Below are positions 1 through 6,439 of a DNA stretch of 46,735 bases, in pieces. The DNA is taken from positions 1 to 46,735 of IMG/VR virus record IMGVR_UViG_3300045747_000145; one strand, given 5' to 3'. Both the position numbers and the translations under genes were made by a program. The notes under the pieces are model-generated. The model saw nothing but the letters and a program-made list of their open reading frames with translations, did not search any database and was not told the origin of the DNA. The DNA comes from a virus. Within the stretch, counting starts at the first letter, position 1. Every line of letters begins with the position of its first letter.

Positions 1-127
1 TTTCATAAAAGGCGACTCAATTGAAACTGAACACTTGTTTTTCTGGGAAACGTCTGTTGACCCAAAGGTGTTCAATGAAGGCGATTTGATTGCAGATGTT
101 TTTTTTGACTATCTTGAAAACGCATAA
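1..127 (+). CDS. C-terminal part of a hypothetical protein cut by the window start
   Basis: The open frame begins at base 2 and encodes 41 residues that are acidic and aromatic (residues include HLFFWETSVDP and end in DYLENA). Its stop TAA overlaps the next start as TAATG, which places it in the same operon as the following genes. No family is recognised. The frame continues exactly from the truncated gene at the other end of the window if the shared four bases TTTC are overlapped, giving one protein of about 93 residues. The coding reading is supported by frame, tight spacing and the join; function is unknown. Confidence 0.7.
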   Translation, partial: FIKGDSIETEHLFFWETSVDPKVFNEGDLIADVFFDYLENA

Positions 128-399
128 TGTCTTACCCGTGCCGATGCCGTCATTGCGATTCGCGGCGAAGTATCACCAGCAAGCAGTTTAAGAAAACTGG
201 CATTGACGGCTGGCGCGGGGTTTGCCGGAATTGCGGCGGTCGTAAATGGCGGCTGGACAAATGGCGCACCAAGCACGGCCTTGGAATAAAACCAACTTGC
301 CTTTGCTCGGGCTATTCGTTCCGGCATCGCAAGGGGTCGCTTTGGTGCATCCATCACCCGCGCGCAATCGAATTAAGGGAAGACACGCACCGTGCCTGA
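127..399 (+). CDS. cysteine-rich zinc-ribbon-like phage protein
   Basis: Encodes 90 residues. Cysteines sit in pairs typical of metal binding: CRC-x2-C near residue 5, C-x2-C near residue 33, C-x-C near residue 58 and a CIHHP motif near residue 74. The protein is rich in Arg and Lys, so nucleic-acid binding is plausible but inferred. The ATG overlaps the upstream stop (TAATG) and has no clear ribosome site of its own, suggesting translational coupling. Short proteins with this CRC...CSGYxFxHRxGS...CxHHP layout are familiar in proteobacterial phages without known function. Confidence 0.75.
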   Translation: MSYPCRCRHCDSRRSITSKQFKKTGIDGWRGVCRNCGGRKWRLDKWRTKHGLGIKPTCLCSGYSFRHRKGSLWCIHHPRAIELREDTHRA

Positions 400-799
400 A
401 AAACAAACAGCAGAGCAACGCTATCGCGCGAAGCCGGAAACGAAATTGCTTATCAAGAAGCGCGATGCGAAGCGACACGAAGACAAAATGAAAAAACTGT
501 GCGGGGATGATTATGTTGTTGGCGAACGCGGAAACAAAACCAAGGTGCGAAAAGTGCTGACCAAACCAATCATTCCGCCGCTGGGCGCGATGCTATACTT
601 TGCCAATCCCGACCCGCTTGTTGCCGCAAAAAGCGCATCATCAAAAACGGCGGCATCACGGGAGGCGAACCGGCATAAACCTTGTTCCAAGGGTTGCGGA
701 AGGCCGCGAAGCGTAAGTAAGGAAGGCGTTTGCACTTCGACCATGTGCCGCGAGTGTCGGCGCGTCGAACGCGATAGATTGAAGAGGTCAAGAGGATGA
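392..799 (+). CDS. hypothetical basic protein with C-terminal cysteine cluster, GTG start
   Basis: Encodes 135 residues. The start is GTG at 392, inside the end of the upstream gene, with GGGAAG about nine bases before it. The N-terminal third is very basic (YRAKPETKLLIKKRDAKRH) and the C-terminal part has C-x3-C and C-x2-C spacings, suggesting a zinc-bound, nucleic-acid-associated small protein. It sits between a zinc-ribbon protein and a small helix-turn-helix-like protein, each overlapping the next, so the three probably form one translational block. No named family recognised. Confidence 0.7.
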   Translation: MPEKQTAEQRYRAKPETKLLIKKRDAKRHEDKMKKLCGDDYVVGERGNKTKVRKVLTKPIIPPLGAMLYFANPDPLVAAKSASSKTAASREANRHKPCSKGCGRPRSVSKEGVCTSTMCRECRRVERDRLKRSRG

Positions 800-1011
800 C
801 AACCGAAGAAATGATTCTGAAGCAATACGGCGGAAGCGTGCCATTGTCCGGTGTTGCCAAGCTTATCGGACGCAAGCCCGCAACGATTCGCAACCAGATT
901 TGCGCGGGTACGTTTGAAATCAAAACAACCAAGGGGTTCAACGGTCGGCATTTTGCCGACTATCGTGAAATCGCCGCACATATCGACCGCATGGAAGCAA
1001 AGGCAACTTGA
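796..1011 (+). CDS. small helix-turn-helix DNA-binding protein (excisionase/AlpA size class)
   Basis: Encodes 71 residues, start ATG in an ATGA overlap with the previous stop. The segment from about residue 15 (PLSGVAKLIGRKPATIRNQICAG) reads as a helix-turn-helix of the MerR/AlpA/PrtN size class, followed by a short basic wing and a helix ending DYREIAAHIDRMEAK. Such proteins act as excisionases or transcription activators; which applies here cannot be told, and no integrase was seen. It is the last gene before an intrinsic terminator, so it closes the rightward unit that starts near 42 kb if the genome is circular. Confidence 0.65.
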   Translation: MTTEEMILKQYGGSVPLSGVAKLIGRKPATIRNQICAGTFEIKTTKGFNGRHFADYREIAAHIDRMEAKAT

Positions 1012-1018
1012 TGTTTCT

Positions 1019-1047
1019 GGGGTGAATTTTCTGTTCACCCCTTTTTC
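1019..1047 (+). terminator. intrinsic terminator
   Basis: Perfect 8-bp stem GGGGTGAA (1019-1026) and TTCACCCC (1034-1041) with a 7-base loop, followed directly by TTTTTC. It lies eight bases after the stop at 1011 and just before a strong promoter, so it separates two rightward transcription units. Confidence 0.9.
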
Positions 1048-1069
1048 TTGCTTCCTTTGTAAAAAAACA

Positions 1070-1098
1070 CTTTACAGGTAAAGCGGAAAGGGTATGAT
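1070..1098 (+). promoter_or_regulatory. sigma70-type promoter with overlapping dyad (P1)
   Basis: A -35 box TTTACA at 1071-1076, a 16-base spacer and a -10 box TATGAT at 1093-1098. A 14-bp dyad CTTTACAGGTAAAG (1070-1083) covers the -35 box and may be an operator. An A-rich run lies just upstream. The whole block is nearly the same as one on the minus strand at 29523-29550. It drives the genes from 1140. Confidence 0.8.
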
Positions 1099-1139
1099 TC
1101 GGGTTGTCGGATAACTCAACAACAACGAAGGGGAACGAA

Positions 1140-1793
1140 ATGGCAAAACTTCAATATCGCGGTAACTGCCCACTGTGCGGCGCACAACAAGCGGTTTTGC
1201 ATGGCGGAAAAGGAGTGATGGCAAAGCATGGCTACACCGTTGACAACGGTTGGTTCAACGGCGTTTGTAACGGTCAGAACCACCCGCCAATGCAAGTTGC
1301 GCGCGATGCCACTGAGCGCATGATTCACAACGTTCGCGCCGATGTCGAAAAACTTTTGCTTCAAGCCCAACAATTGAAAGACGGCAAGATTTTCCCGAGC
1401 GAAGTAAAAGACGGGACTTACACCTACGCCGGAATGAAGCGCGTTGCCAACATGATTCCTTTCGCAACAGCAACAGAACGCCAACAAAAGGAAGCTGTTG
1501 CAATCGCAATCACCAACACCGAAAACCGCGCCCGTGCCGGAACCGGATTTGCAAACGATATGGAAAACCTTTTGAACAACGTTTACGGCAAGCCGCTTCT
1601 TGAAGTGAAGGCCGCTGACGCGCCAACCCAGATTCGTGCCGGTGACAAAAGAAGATTTGAAAACGGTCGCATTGCTACTGTTCGGTATCAAGACGGTGCG
1701 CGGGTTTACTACACCGTAGCGAATACGGAAGGCAAGACGTTTCAGGGCTGGATTGGAACCCAAGCGTTCCGCAAGCTTCCGGTTGCTGAATAA
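1140..1793 (+). CDS. hypothetical protein with N-terminal zinc-ribbon motif
   Basis: Encodes 217 residues. ATG 1140 is chosen because AAGGGG lies seven bases upstream and the promoter -10 box at 1093-1098 excludes the earlier in-frame TTG at 1104. The N-terminus has C-P-L-C-G near residues 10-14 and a later Cys and His (GVCNGQNHPP), a possible zinc site. The middle is helical and the C-terminus (residues 170-217) looks like a small beta domain (GDKRRFENGRIATVRYQDG). First gene after P1, so probably expressed early. No family recognised. Confidence 0.75.
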   Translation: MAKLQYRGNCPLCGAQQAVLHGGKGVMAKHGYTVDNGWFNGVCNGQNHPPMQVARDATERMIHNVRADVEKLLLQAQQLKDGKIFPSEVKDGTYTYAGMKRVANMIPFATATERQQKEAVAIAITNTENRARAGTGFANDMENLLNNVYGKPLLEVKAADAPTQIRAGDKRRFENGRIATVRYQDGARVYYTVANTEGKTFQGWIGTQAFRKLPVAE

Positions 1794-1800
1794 AACCAAC

Positions 1801-1816
1801 GGGGGCGGAAGCCCCC
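1801..1816 (+). other. GNRA-loop RNA hairpin between genes
   Basis: GGGGGC, loop GGAA, GCCCCC: a very stable 6-bp stem closed by a GNRA tetraloop. No T-run follows on the plus strand, so it is more likely an mRNA stability or partial attenuation structure than a terminator. It sits eight bases after the upstream stop and just before the ribosome site of the next gene. Confidence 0.6.
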
Positions 1817-1832
1817 ATAAAGGGGAATGACC

Positions 1833-2063
1833 ATGAAAAACCAAATCCAGAAAATCCGCACCGTTGGCGATGCGCGCCGCAAAAAAATCCTTTTGGATAT
1901 GCGCCGCTTCCCAGAACCAAAGCCAACAAGCTTTCCGTTTTCCACGAATCCGGCAATCGGAAACCTGACGCGCAACGGTAAGACAGTGTTCTATGCGTAC
2001 ATTGCGGGCGCGTACACGGAAGGCGATGTTGATGCGCTTGAATCGGCCTTGAAGGGGAATTGA
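1833..2063 (+). CDS. hypothetical small protein
   Basis: Encodes 76 residues from ATG 1833. An ATG at 1827 is in frame, but the AAAGGGG at 1819-1825 would be only one base from it and is seven bases from 1833. The N-terminus is basic (MKNQIQKIRTVGDARRKK); the middle is proline-rich and the C-terminus acidic (EGDVDALESAL). No family recognised. Tightly packed within the P1 unit. Confidence 0.65.
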   Translation: MKNQIQKIRTVGDARRKKILLDMRRFPEPKPTSFPFSTNPAIGNLTRNGKTVFYAYIAGAYTEGDVDALESALKGN

Positions 2064-2064
2064 T

Positions 2065-2313
2065 ATGGCATCCAAACAATCATGCGAACGCCTTGCCGAA
2101 TCTTTCGGGTGTTCGCTGGACGCAACCAACACGGGCGCGGCTGGCGGCTGGTTGATTTCACTGGACGCGCCCGAAGGTAATTTGTTCAAGCATTCCGGTT
2201 GTTCGGTCGATTGCGACATTGCCGGAAACGGGGATACCTCGCCGGACTGGGCCAAGGCTGAACAATCCATTCGCGCGGCTATGCGCGGCGGTTTTGAATG
2301 CGACGAATCCTAA
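2065..2313 (+). CDS. hypothetical small protein with four cysteines
   Basis: Encodes 82 residues; AAGGGG lies nine bases before the ATG. Cysteines near residues 7, 16, 46 and 50 plus one at the C-terminus (CDES) suggest possible disulphides or metal binding, but no motif is clear. It follows the previous gene by one base. Function unknown. Confidence 0.65.
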   Translation: MASKQSCERLAESFGCSLDATNTGAAGGWLISLDAPEGNLFKHSGCSVDCDIAGNGDTSPDWAKAEQSIRAAMRGGFECDES

Positions 2314-2349
2314 ACCCTGTTGTATTTTTGATACACCTTAAAAAAAGAC

Positions 2350-2378
2350 TTGACTGGCGAAGCGAATAGTTAAACAAT
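2350..2378 (+). promoter_or_regulatory. putative promoter related to P1 (P3)
   Basis: TTGACT at 2350-2355 is preceded by AAAAAAAGAC, matching the upstream part of P1 and of the minus-strand promoter at 29523-29550. A -10-like AACAAT lies at 2373-2378 (17-base spacer), which is weak. It sits in the 105-base gap after the stop at 2313 and before the gene at 2419. Confidence 0.5.
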
Positions 2379-2418
2379 GAACCTGTCGAAACAAAACCAA
2401 CAAAGAAAGGCGGGCATC

Positions 2419-2583
2419 ATGGAAGTTTATGAAATCCCAAACACGTTCACCAATGACTTGACCCTTGATGAGCAAATCGCGCTTGGCATAAATGACTGGC
2501 AAGCCGAATGCAAAAACGGTCATGTGTATTTCGGAAAGACAAAAGCCGAAGCAGTCGAAAATGCAAACAAGGGAGGAAACTAA
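2419..2583 (+). CDS. hypothetical small acidic protein
   Basis: Encodes 54 residues (MEVYEIPNTF...). The ATG at 2419 has GAAAGG about nine bases upstream; an in-frame ATG at 2377 lies inside the candidate promoter and lacks a ribosome site. Composition is acidic with no recognisable motif. One base separates it from the next gene, so it is probably co-translated with it. Confidence 0.6.
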   Translation: MEVYEIPNTFTNDLTLDEQIALGINDWQAECKNGHVYFGKTKAEAVENANKGGN

Positions 2584-2584
2584 A

Positions 2585-3133
2585 ATGAACCAAGTCAAAA
2601 AAGCCAAAAGCAACCATGCCCAAGTTGCCGCCGCGCTGAAGAAGTTCGCCAAGGCAAACGGGCTGGTCGCCAGCGCAAAAAGCCAATCGTATTCGGGCGG
2701 TTCCAGCGTTAGCCTTTACGTGACTGACGTTCGCCCCGCGATGTTTGCGACACTTGAACAAGAAGGTGAACGCTACGTTTACGGACACTTCGACGGAATG
2801 CAAGACCTTTACGAATACAAGAAAGACCGCGAAGATTTGCCGATGGTGTCTTACGTGTTCGTAGAAAACGAAATTAGCGATGCGTTGCGTCAGCAGATTT
2901 GGGAATTCGCTGTTCAGTATTACGGATTCGATGATGCGCCCGCCAGCGTCAAGGATGCCAGCAACTACCGCGACAAAAACGGCGTGATTGAAAGGGACGG
3001 TCAGAACATGGTTTACCGTTTGTTTCGCGGCGCGTTTCCGAATGGCGCATTCTGGGAGTCGGTAGAGAATGCCGAACTTGCGGCGGCAACTGGCGAAGCG
3101 GCGGCGGCTGTAATTGCGAAGGCGATGGCTTAA
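2585..3133 (+). CDS. LPD29-like domain protein
   Basis: Encodes 182 residues from ATG 2585 (AAGGGAGG ten bases upstream). Residues about 25-80 contain SYSGGSSVSLYVTDVRP followed by a GHFDGMQDLYEY and a VSYVFVENEIS stretch. This resembles large polyvalent protein-associated domain 29, a small alpha-beta domain found alone in phages and fused in mobile-element polyproteins. The rest is helical with an Ala-rich C-terminus. The family match is by motif memory only and the function is unknown. Confidence 0.65.
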   Translation: MNQVKKAKSNHAQVAAALKKFAKANGLVASAKSQSYSGGSSVSLYVTDVRPAMFATLEQEGERYVYGHFDGMQDLYEYKKDREDLPMVSYVFVENEISDALRQQIWEFAVQYYGFDDAPASVKDASNYRDKNGVIERDGQNMVYRLFRGAFPNGAFWESVENAELAAATGEAAAAVIAKAMA

Positions 3134-3175
3134 TCAAGCGGCGGGGTTCGCCTCGCCATATTCAAGGGGAATGAA

Positions 3176-3679
3176 ATGGCGCGAAGAATACCCAATAACT
3201 GCCCCGCTTGCGGTCAGGTACACGGCGGGAACAAGGGGGCGGTTTGCTACAAGTGCATCAAAATCGTGTCCGACTATTACGCTCAAATTGCCAGCGGCGC
3301 AAATGACCTTTGCGTTGTGTCTCTTCCGGTTAGGGCTGAAATGCTTTGGCTGGGAGGAAAAGGGGCGGAGGCGGCAAGGCTGGCGAAGTGCCTGACGGAT
3401 GTTTTCGGCGGCTTCCCAGAATACCCGATTGGCGGCGGTCTTGAAGTAATTCCAACGTCAATATCGGATTATGACTTTCACCGATACGACAAGGGGCGCA
3501 TCGTCCGCAAGATGCAGGGAGAGGCGATCGAACGCCTTGCATGGCAAACGCGGCTTGCGTTGCTTGAAGCCCGCGCCGCTGGCGTTGTTGAAGGCCGCAA
3601 CCTTCTTGCGCAACTGGCGGCTGGCGAACTTACGAATGCAGATTTTGAACTCCGTTCCGGCCTAACTTCTCGGGGGTAG
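3176..3679 (+). CDS. hypothetical protein with N-terminal zinc ribbon
   Basis: Encodes 167 residues. ATG 3176 is six bases from AAGGGG and the N-terminus then reads with a clear C-x2-C (CPACGQ) and a second C-x2-C (CYKC), a treble-clef or ribbon zinc site in residues 9-28. The remainder is helical with no catalytic motif. An alternative ATG at 3171 is in another frame. It belongs to the P1/P3 unit of small early-type genes. Confidence 0.7.
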   Translation: MARRIPNNCPACGQVHGGNKGAVCYKCIKIVSDYYAQIASGANDLCVVSLPVRAEMLWLGGKGAEAARLAKCLTDVFGGFPEYPIGGGLEVIPTSISDYDFHRYDKGRIVRKMQGEAIERLAWQTRLALLEARAAGVVEGRNLLAQLAAGELTNADFELRSGLTSRG

Positions 3680-3683
3680 TAAA

Positions 3684-3857
3684 ATGATTGAAAACTTGAC
3701 TTTTTTAGCCATGTGTTTGATGCTGTTTTTCGCCGTGTTCGGCTGGCTGTTTGTCGCCCAACTGGCGTTGAAAAGCCTGTTCGGAATCGACTTCATTGAT
3801 TGGGCATGGAAGTTCACCGAACCAACAAAGCGGGGGAACGAATGGAATTCGCGCTGA
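3684..3857 (+). CDS. small membrane protein
   Basis: Encodes 57 residues starting MIENLTFLAM at 3684. Residues about 5-28 form one long hydrophobic segment, followed by an amphipathic stretch (SLFGIDFIDWAWKF) and a polar tail. GGGGG lies about eight bases before the ATG. The stop overlaps the start of the next gene by 16 bases. It is the first of several tiny membrane proteins in a row; no family recognised. Confidence 0.6.
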   Translation: MIENLTFLAMCLMLFFAVFGWLFVAQLALKSLFGIDFIDWAWKFTEPTKRGNEWNSR

Positions 3858-4021
3858 AGTTTTTCGCCTTCACGGGCATTGTGTTCTGGGTTGTCGTTTT
3901 GCTTATGCTGGCGAAGCTGATTCTTGAATGGGTTTGCCAGAAAAGCCCAAACGACTCTGAAGGCGATTTGGCGCGTTTTTGCGCACCCGAAGGCGGGGTT
4001 GTGAGGGAAAAGGTGCGATGA
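3842..4021 (+). CDS. small membrane protein
   Basis: Encodes 59 residues from ATG 3842, chosen because CGGGGGAACGA lies just upstream. One hydrophobic segment spans roughly residues 5-30, then a polar tail (CQKSPNDSEGD). It overlaps its neighbours at both ends, ending in an ATGA overlap with the next gene. Probably an inner-membrane peptide; role unknown. Confidence 0.6.
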   Translation: MEFALKFFAFTGIVFWVVVLLMLAKLILEWVCQKSPNDSEGDLARFCAPEGGVVREKVR

Positions 4022-4224
4022 ACGCGGCGCGGGCTGTTTTCGGGCTGATTCTGGGTATTATCTCCATGAACGCAACGCCAGAACAGCCGCCTTATGTTTT
4101 CATACTCGGGGAACCCTGTTCGTTGGCTTCAGACTTTGAAGACGGGGTTTGCATCATTCCCGAGGTTCTACGCAAGCCGCGCATCATCAAAAAGAAAAGG
4201 CACGTCAAGCATGTTCGCAAATGA
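4018..4224 (+). CDS. hypothetical small protein with hydrophobic N-terminus
   Basis: Encodes 68 residues from the ATGA-overlap start at 4018. The first about 16 residues (ARAVFGLILGIIS) look like a short signal or anchor; the C-terminus is strongly basic (KKKRHVKHVRK). Two cysteines (residues about 33 and 44) could form a disulphide if exported. No family recognised. Confidence 0.55.
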   Translation: MNAARAVFGLILGIISMNATPEQPPYVFILGEPCSLASDFEDGVCIIPEVLRKPRIIKKKRHVKHVRK

Positions 4225-4288
4225 CCCGATTCTGACGTTCGCCGCCTTCGTCTTCATCGTTTTTGTGCTGGCGTTGTTTCCAGACTAG
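4211..4288 (+). CDS. candidate 25-residue single-pass membrane peptide
   Basis: ATG at 4211 gives 25 residues, nearly all one hydrophobic helix (residues 9-23) with Asp at both ends. It overlaps the previous gene in another frame. No strong ribosome site (GGCACGTCAAGC precedes). Its stop TAG overlaps the stop of the minus-strand gene (4285-4287), so it is the last rightward frame before the strand switch. The membrane-like composition supports it, but its size keeps confidence low. Confidence 0.4.
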   Translation: MFANDPILTFAAFVFIVFVLALFPD

Positions 4289-4833
4289 AACCGATAGCCC
4301 AGCCCGCCGCCAACAAAGTAATCCCCGTCACTGTCAAGGTTGGCGTTTATTCCGGCGTGAACGGACTTCATTTGCAACAGGTCGGCGCGGAACGATAATC
4401 GCTCAACCTTCACGCCGCCCCGCTTCATGCCGTAGTCAATCCGCACTTCCCGCCTGAATTCAGCCGCCAGCCACGGCAACGGTTCGCGCCGAACGGTTGT
4501 TTCGACCTTGCCGGTCAAGTCATCAATGACGGTCACAACGGTTGTTGGATGGTCATCGGGTTTCACAACTTCCGCGTCAAGCACATGCTTATGCGGGTCG
4601 GCTTGAACGTCAGCAGGAAGGCCAAGTTCCTTTTTTGCCGGTTGCGTGTAAACGGCGACCTTTGGCGGCTTGATGTCTTCCTTGGGGGTATCTGCAACCC
4701 GAGGGGATTCAATCGCGCTGGTGACTGCACCAACGGGAGGCGGGGGCATTCTGAAATGGAACCACGCCGCGATTATCGCCACGGAGAGCGCGAACGATGC
4801 CGCGATGACCGCCCAACCTGTTTTATTGTCCAT
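4285..4833 (-). CDS. membrane-anchored spanin-like lysis protein
   Basis: Encodes 182 residues from ATG 4833 (AGAAGGT upstream), overlapping the holin-like gene by 11 bases. One N-terminal transmembrane helix (about residues 8-25), a proline-rich linker (IKPPKVAVYT), then a domain with VVTVIDDLTGKVETTVRREPLPWLA and a C-terminus of alternating strands ending in YRF. Similar small anchored periplasmic proteins occur next to holins in proteobacterial phages and are often proposed as inner-membrane spanins. No outer-membrane lipoprotein partner was found. Role as spanin is inferred from position and topology. Confidence 0.5.
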   Translation of the reverse strand: MDNKTGWAVIAASFALSVAIIAAWFHFRMPPPPVGAVTSAIESPRVADTPKEDIKPPKVAVYTQPAKKELGLPADVQADPHKHVLDAEVVKPDDHPTTVVTVIDDLTGKVETTVRREPLPWLAAEFRREVRIDYGMKRGGVKVERLSFRADLLQMKSVHAGINANLDSDGDYFVGGGLGYRF

Positions 4834-5125
4834 CGCGGGCGACCTTCTGGTTGTTGAATGTGTCGGCACTAAACCCAAGCAGGAAGGCCGCGCCAAACTG
4901 AACGCCGGAATGGTAGTCGGTCAATTCCCCAGCGAAGACCGCCGCAATGACCCCACCCGAAGCCGCCATGACAATCCCGACAGAAAGCTTTGGGTTCATT
5001 ACGAACCAGTCAATAACCCCGCCGTTGATTTCACCCTGCGCCCATTTCTTTACCGCGTGCGCAACGATACCCACAAAGGCGACCAAAAGAAAAATCAGCG
5101 TTGCAAACGAAAACAGCTTGTCCAT
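4823..5125 (-). CDS. holin-like membrane protein
   Basis: Encodes 100 residues with AGGGGG upstream. Three hydrophobic segments are visible at about residues 4-24, 48-66 and 73-88, separated by short charged loops, a size and topology expected of class I holins, which form inner-membrane lesions at lysis. Position next to the spanin-like and DUF5675 genes supports this. The first segment is followed by a charged stretch (HAVKKWAQGE). No family signature beyond topology, so holin is an inference. Confidence 0.55.
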   Translation of the reverse strand: MDKLFSFATLIFLLVAFVGIVAHAVKKWAQGEINGGVIDWFVMNPKLSVGIVMAASGGVIAAVFAGELTDYHSGVQFGAAFLLGFSADTFNNQKVARDGQ

Positions 5126-5127
5126 AC

Positions 5128-5580
5128 TTACCCCCTGATAACAGTCAACAAAAACTCTTCATGCTTCATGTTGTCTTCAAATTCAGCAATCGCCCCTTTG
5201 CTTTGCAAAACCGCCATTTGAAACTTGCCGCTTCCGGCAAACGTTTCCAGATTGCCAAGCTTTTTGCCAAGCGCGATGCACCCGAGCAATTGAGCAAACC
5301 GCCCCGCCGATTCGTCGCCCATGAAGTTAGCGGAATGAATCTGAATCATTGACCGATTCGGCACGTTGTAAACCATATAGCACCAACCATGTTTCGGGCT
5401 GTTGAACCATTTGCATTTGTAAGGTTTGCCAACTGGGGATGCAGGTATGCAACTGACCCCGTTCGCGTTGTCTTTCCAAGGCAATTCGCCGCACTTGAAC
5501 TTTGTGCCGTCATCAAGCACGAAGTCGCCAAACGTTCCGTCCATCGTGCTTGGTTTGCTGGTCAGGGTCGCGGCGCGCAT
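5128..5580 (-). CDS. DUF5675 family protein, lysis-cluster candidate
   Basis: Encodes 150 residues. The GTFGDFVLDDGTKFKCGELPW start, GVSCIPA segment and NRSMIQIHSANF...LLGCIALG core match DUF5675, a family common beside phage holins. The His and GC-I motif superficially recalls the His...GCxR arrangement of L,D-transpeptidase folds, but that is only a resemblance. No recognisable lysozyme, amidase or peptidase exists elsewhere in the window, so this is the best positional candidate for the missing cell-wall function. Start ATG overlaps the previous stop (TAATG). Confidence 0.7.
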   Translation of the reverse strand: MRAATLTSKPSTMDGTFGDFVLDDGTKFKCGELPWKDNANGVSCIPASPVGKPYKCKWFNSPKHGWCYMVYNVPNRSMIQIHSANFMGDESAGRFAQLLGCIALGKKLGNLETFAGSGKFQMAVLQSKGAIAEFEDNMKHEEFLLTVIRG

Positions 5581-6065
5581 TATTTAGCTGGAATGGTAAT
5601 TGTGACGGGAGGTTTTGGAATCAGATTTTGCTGAATCCATTCCTTCGCGCCAATCCCGAGAAGTACGACAAGGCCAATCATTATCGCCTTCGTTCCATCG
5701 GTGACTATTGATTGTTTCATGTTCTTCCAAAACTTCTTGGATTCTTCGGCATCGGTCATGCGGGTTTCGTGGTCATTGCGATGTCCGGAAACGTCCGGCT
5801 TTCCATCAACGTGCGGAAACGCTTTCACAAGAACCGTGACGCTGGAAATTTCGTCGGACATTCGCGCAAGTTCCGCGTTCGTTTGCGCATATTGCTTTTC
5901 CTCCCCATCCATGTGCGCAATAAACGCCGCGCCCTGTTCGGCAATTTGCACAGTCTGAACTCTGATTTGCGCCTGAATGTCGCGCACCATTTCAAAAAGC
6001 TGGGTCATTGCATGTTCCTGATTTCGCATTACCGCGCGGCGTTCAACCTTGATGTCTTCCGGCAT
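5580..6065 (-). CDS. coiled-coil protein with C-terminal membrane helix
   Basis: Encodes 161 residues if started at ATG 6065, which has GGAAG five bases upstream; ATGs at 6077 and 6086 are in frame, the latter in an ATGCTAA overlap with the upstream gene, so the start is uncertain. Residues about 10-90 are charged and heptad-like (coiled coil); residues about 125-142 (AIMIGLVVLLGIGA) form one membrane helix near the C-terminus. It may be a tail-anchored structural or lysis-associated protein. No family recognised. Confidence 0.6.
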   Translation of the reverse strand: MPEDIKVERRAVMRNQEHAMTQLFEMVRDIQAQIRVQTVQIAEQGAAFIAHMDGEEKQYAQTNAELARMSDEISSVTVLVKAFPHVDGKPDVSGHRNDHETRMTDAEESKKFWKNMKQSIVTDGTKAIMIGLVVLLGIGAKEWIQQNLIPKPPVTITIPAK

Positions 6066-6079
6066 TTTATCTTCCATTT

Positions 6080-6439
6080 TTAGCATTCGACTATATGACC
6101 TGCAACCATTGAATTCAGCAATGAACGCCAATTATCCGCCCCAAGCAGGTAATCGCGCCGCCAACATGGTTTGGCGTTGTACCAGTGTTCCACGCGAAGG
6201 CTGAACGTCCATTGCCGGTGATACCAGCGCGTGCCGCCGATGGTGCGCTTAAAAGGTCTCTCCCAGAACGTCAGCGTTCCAAATATCAAATTCCAAACAA
6301 TGTCGACCGAGCCGAACACGCCAAGCAACAACAGGGTCGCAATGCGCGGAACTATCAACATGGTTTTCCAGCCCTGCAACGCGCCGCCGTACCATTGGAA
6401 CCCGTAGAACATCAACGGGAACATCAACAGGAATTTCAT
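6080..6439 (-). CDS. hypothetical membrane protein
   Basis: Encodes 119 residues from ATG 6439 in an ATGA overlap with the upstream membrane protein. Two hydrophobic segments (about residues 1-14 and 28-56) precede an aromatic, basic C-terminus (RTIGGTRWYHRQWTFSLRVEHWYNAKPCW). Such paired membrane proteins lie between tail fibre and lysis genes in many related phages. Function unknown. Confidence 0.65.
   Translation of the reverse strand: MKFLLMFPLMFYGFQWYGGALQGWKTMLIVPRIATLLLLGVFGSVDIVWNLIFGTLTFWERPFKRTIGGTRWYHRQWTFSLRVEHWYNAKPCWRRDYLLGADNWRSLLNSMVAGHIVEC

Noticed and set aside
796-1011. Excisionase as proof of a temperate phage
   Set aside because: The HTH protein has the right size, but no integrase, attachment site or repressor was found, so lysogeny is not supported.
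1116-2270. 384-codon minus-strand frame opposite the genes at 1140-2313
   Set aside because: Antisense to three genes with good ribosome sites and promoter; composition is unlike a real protein.
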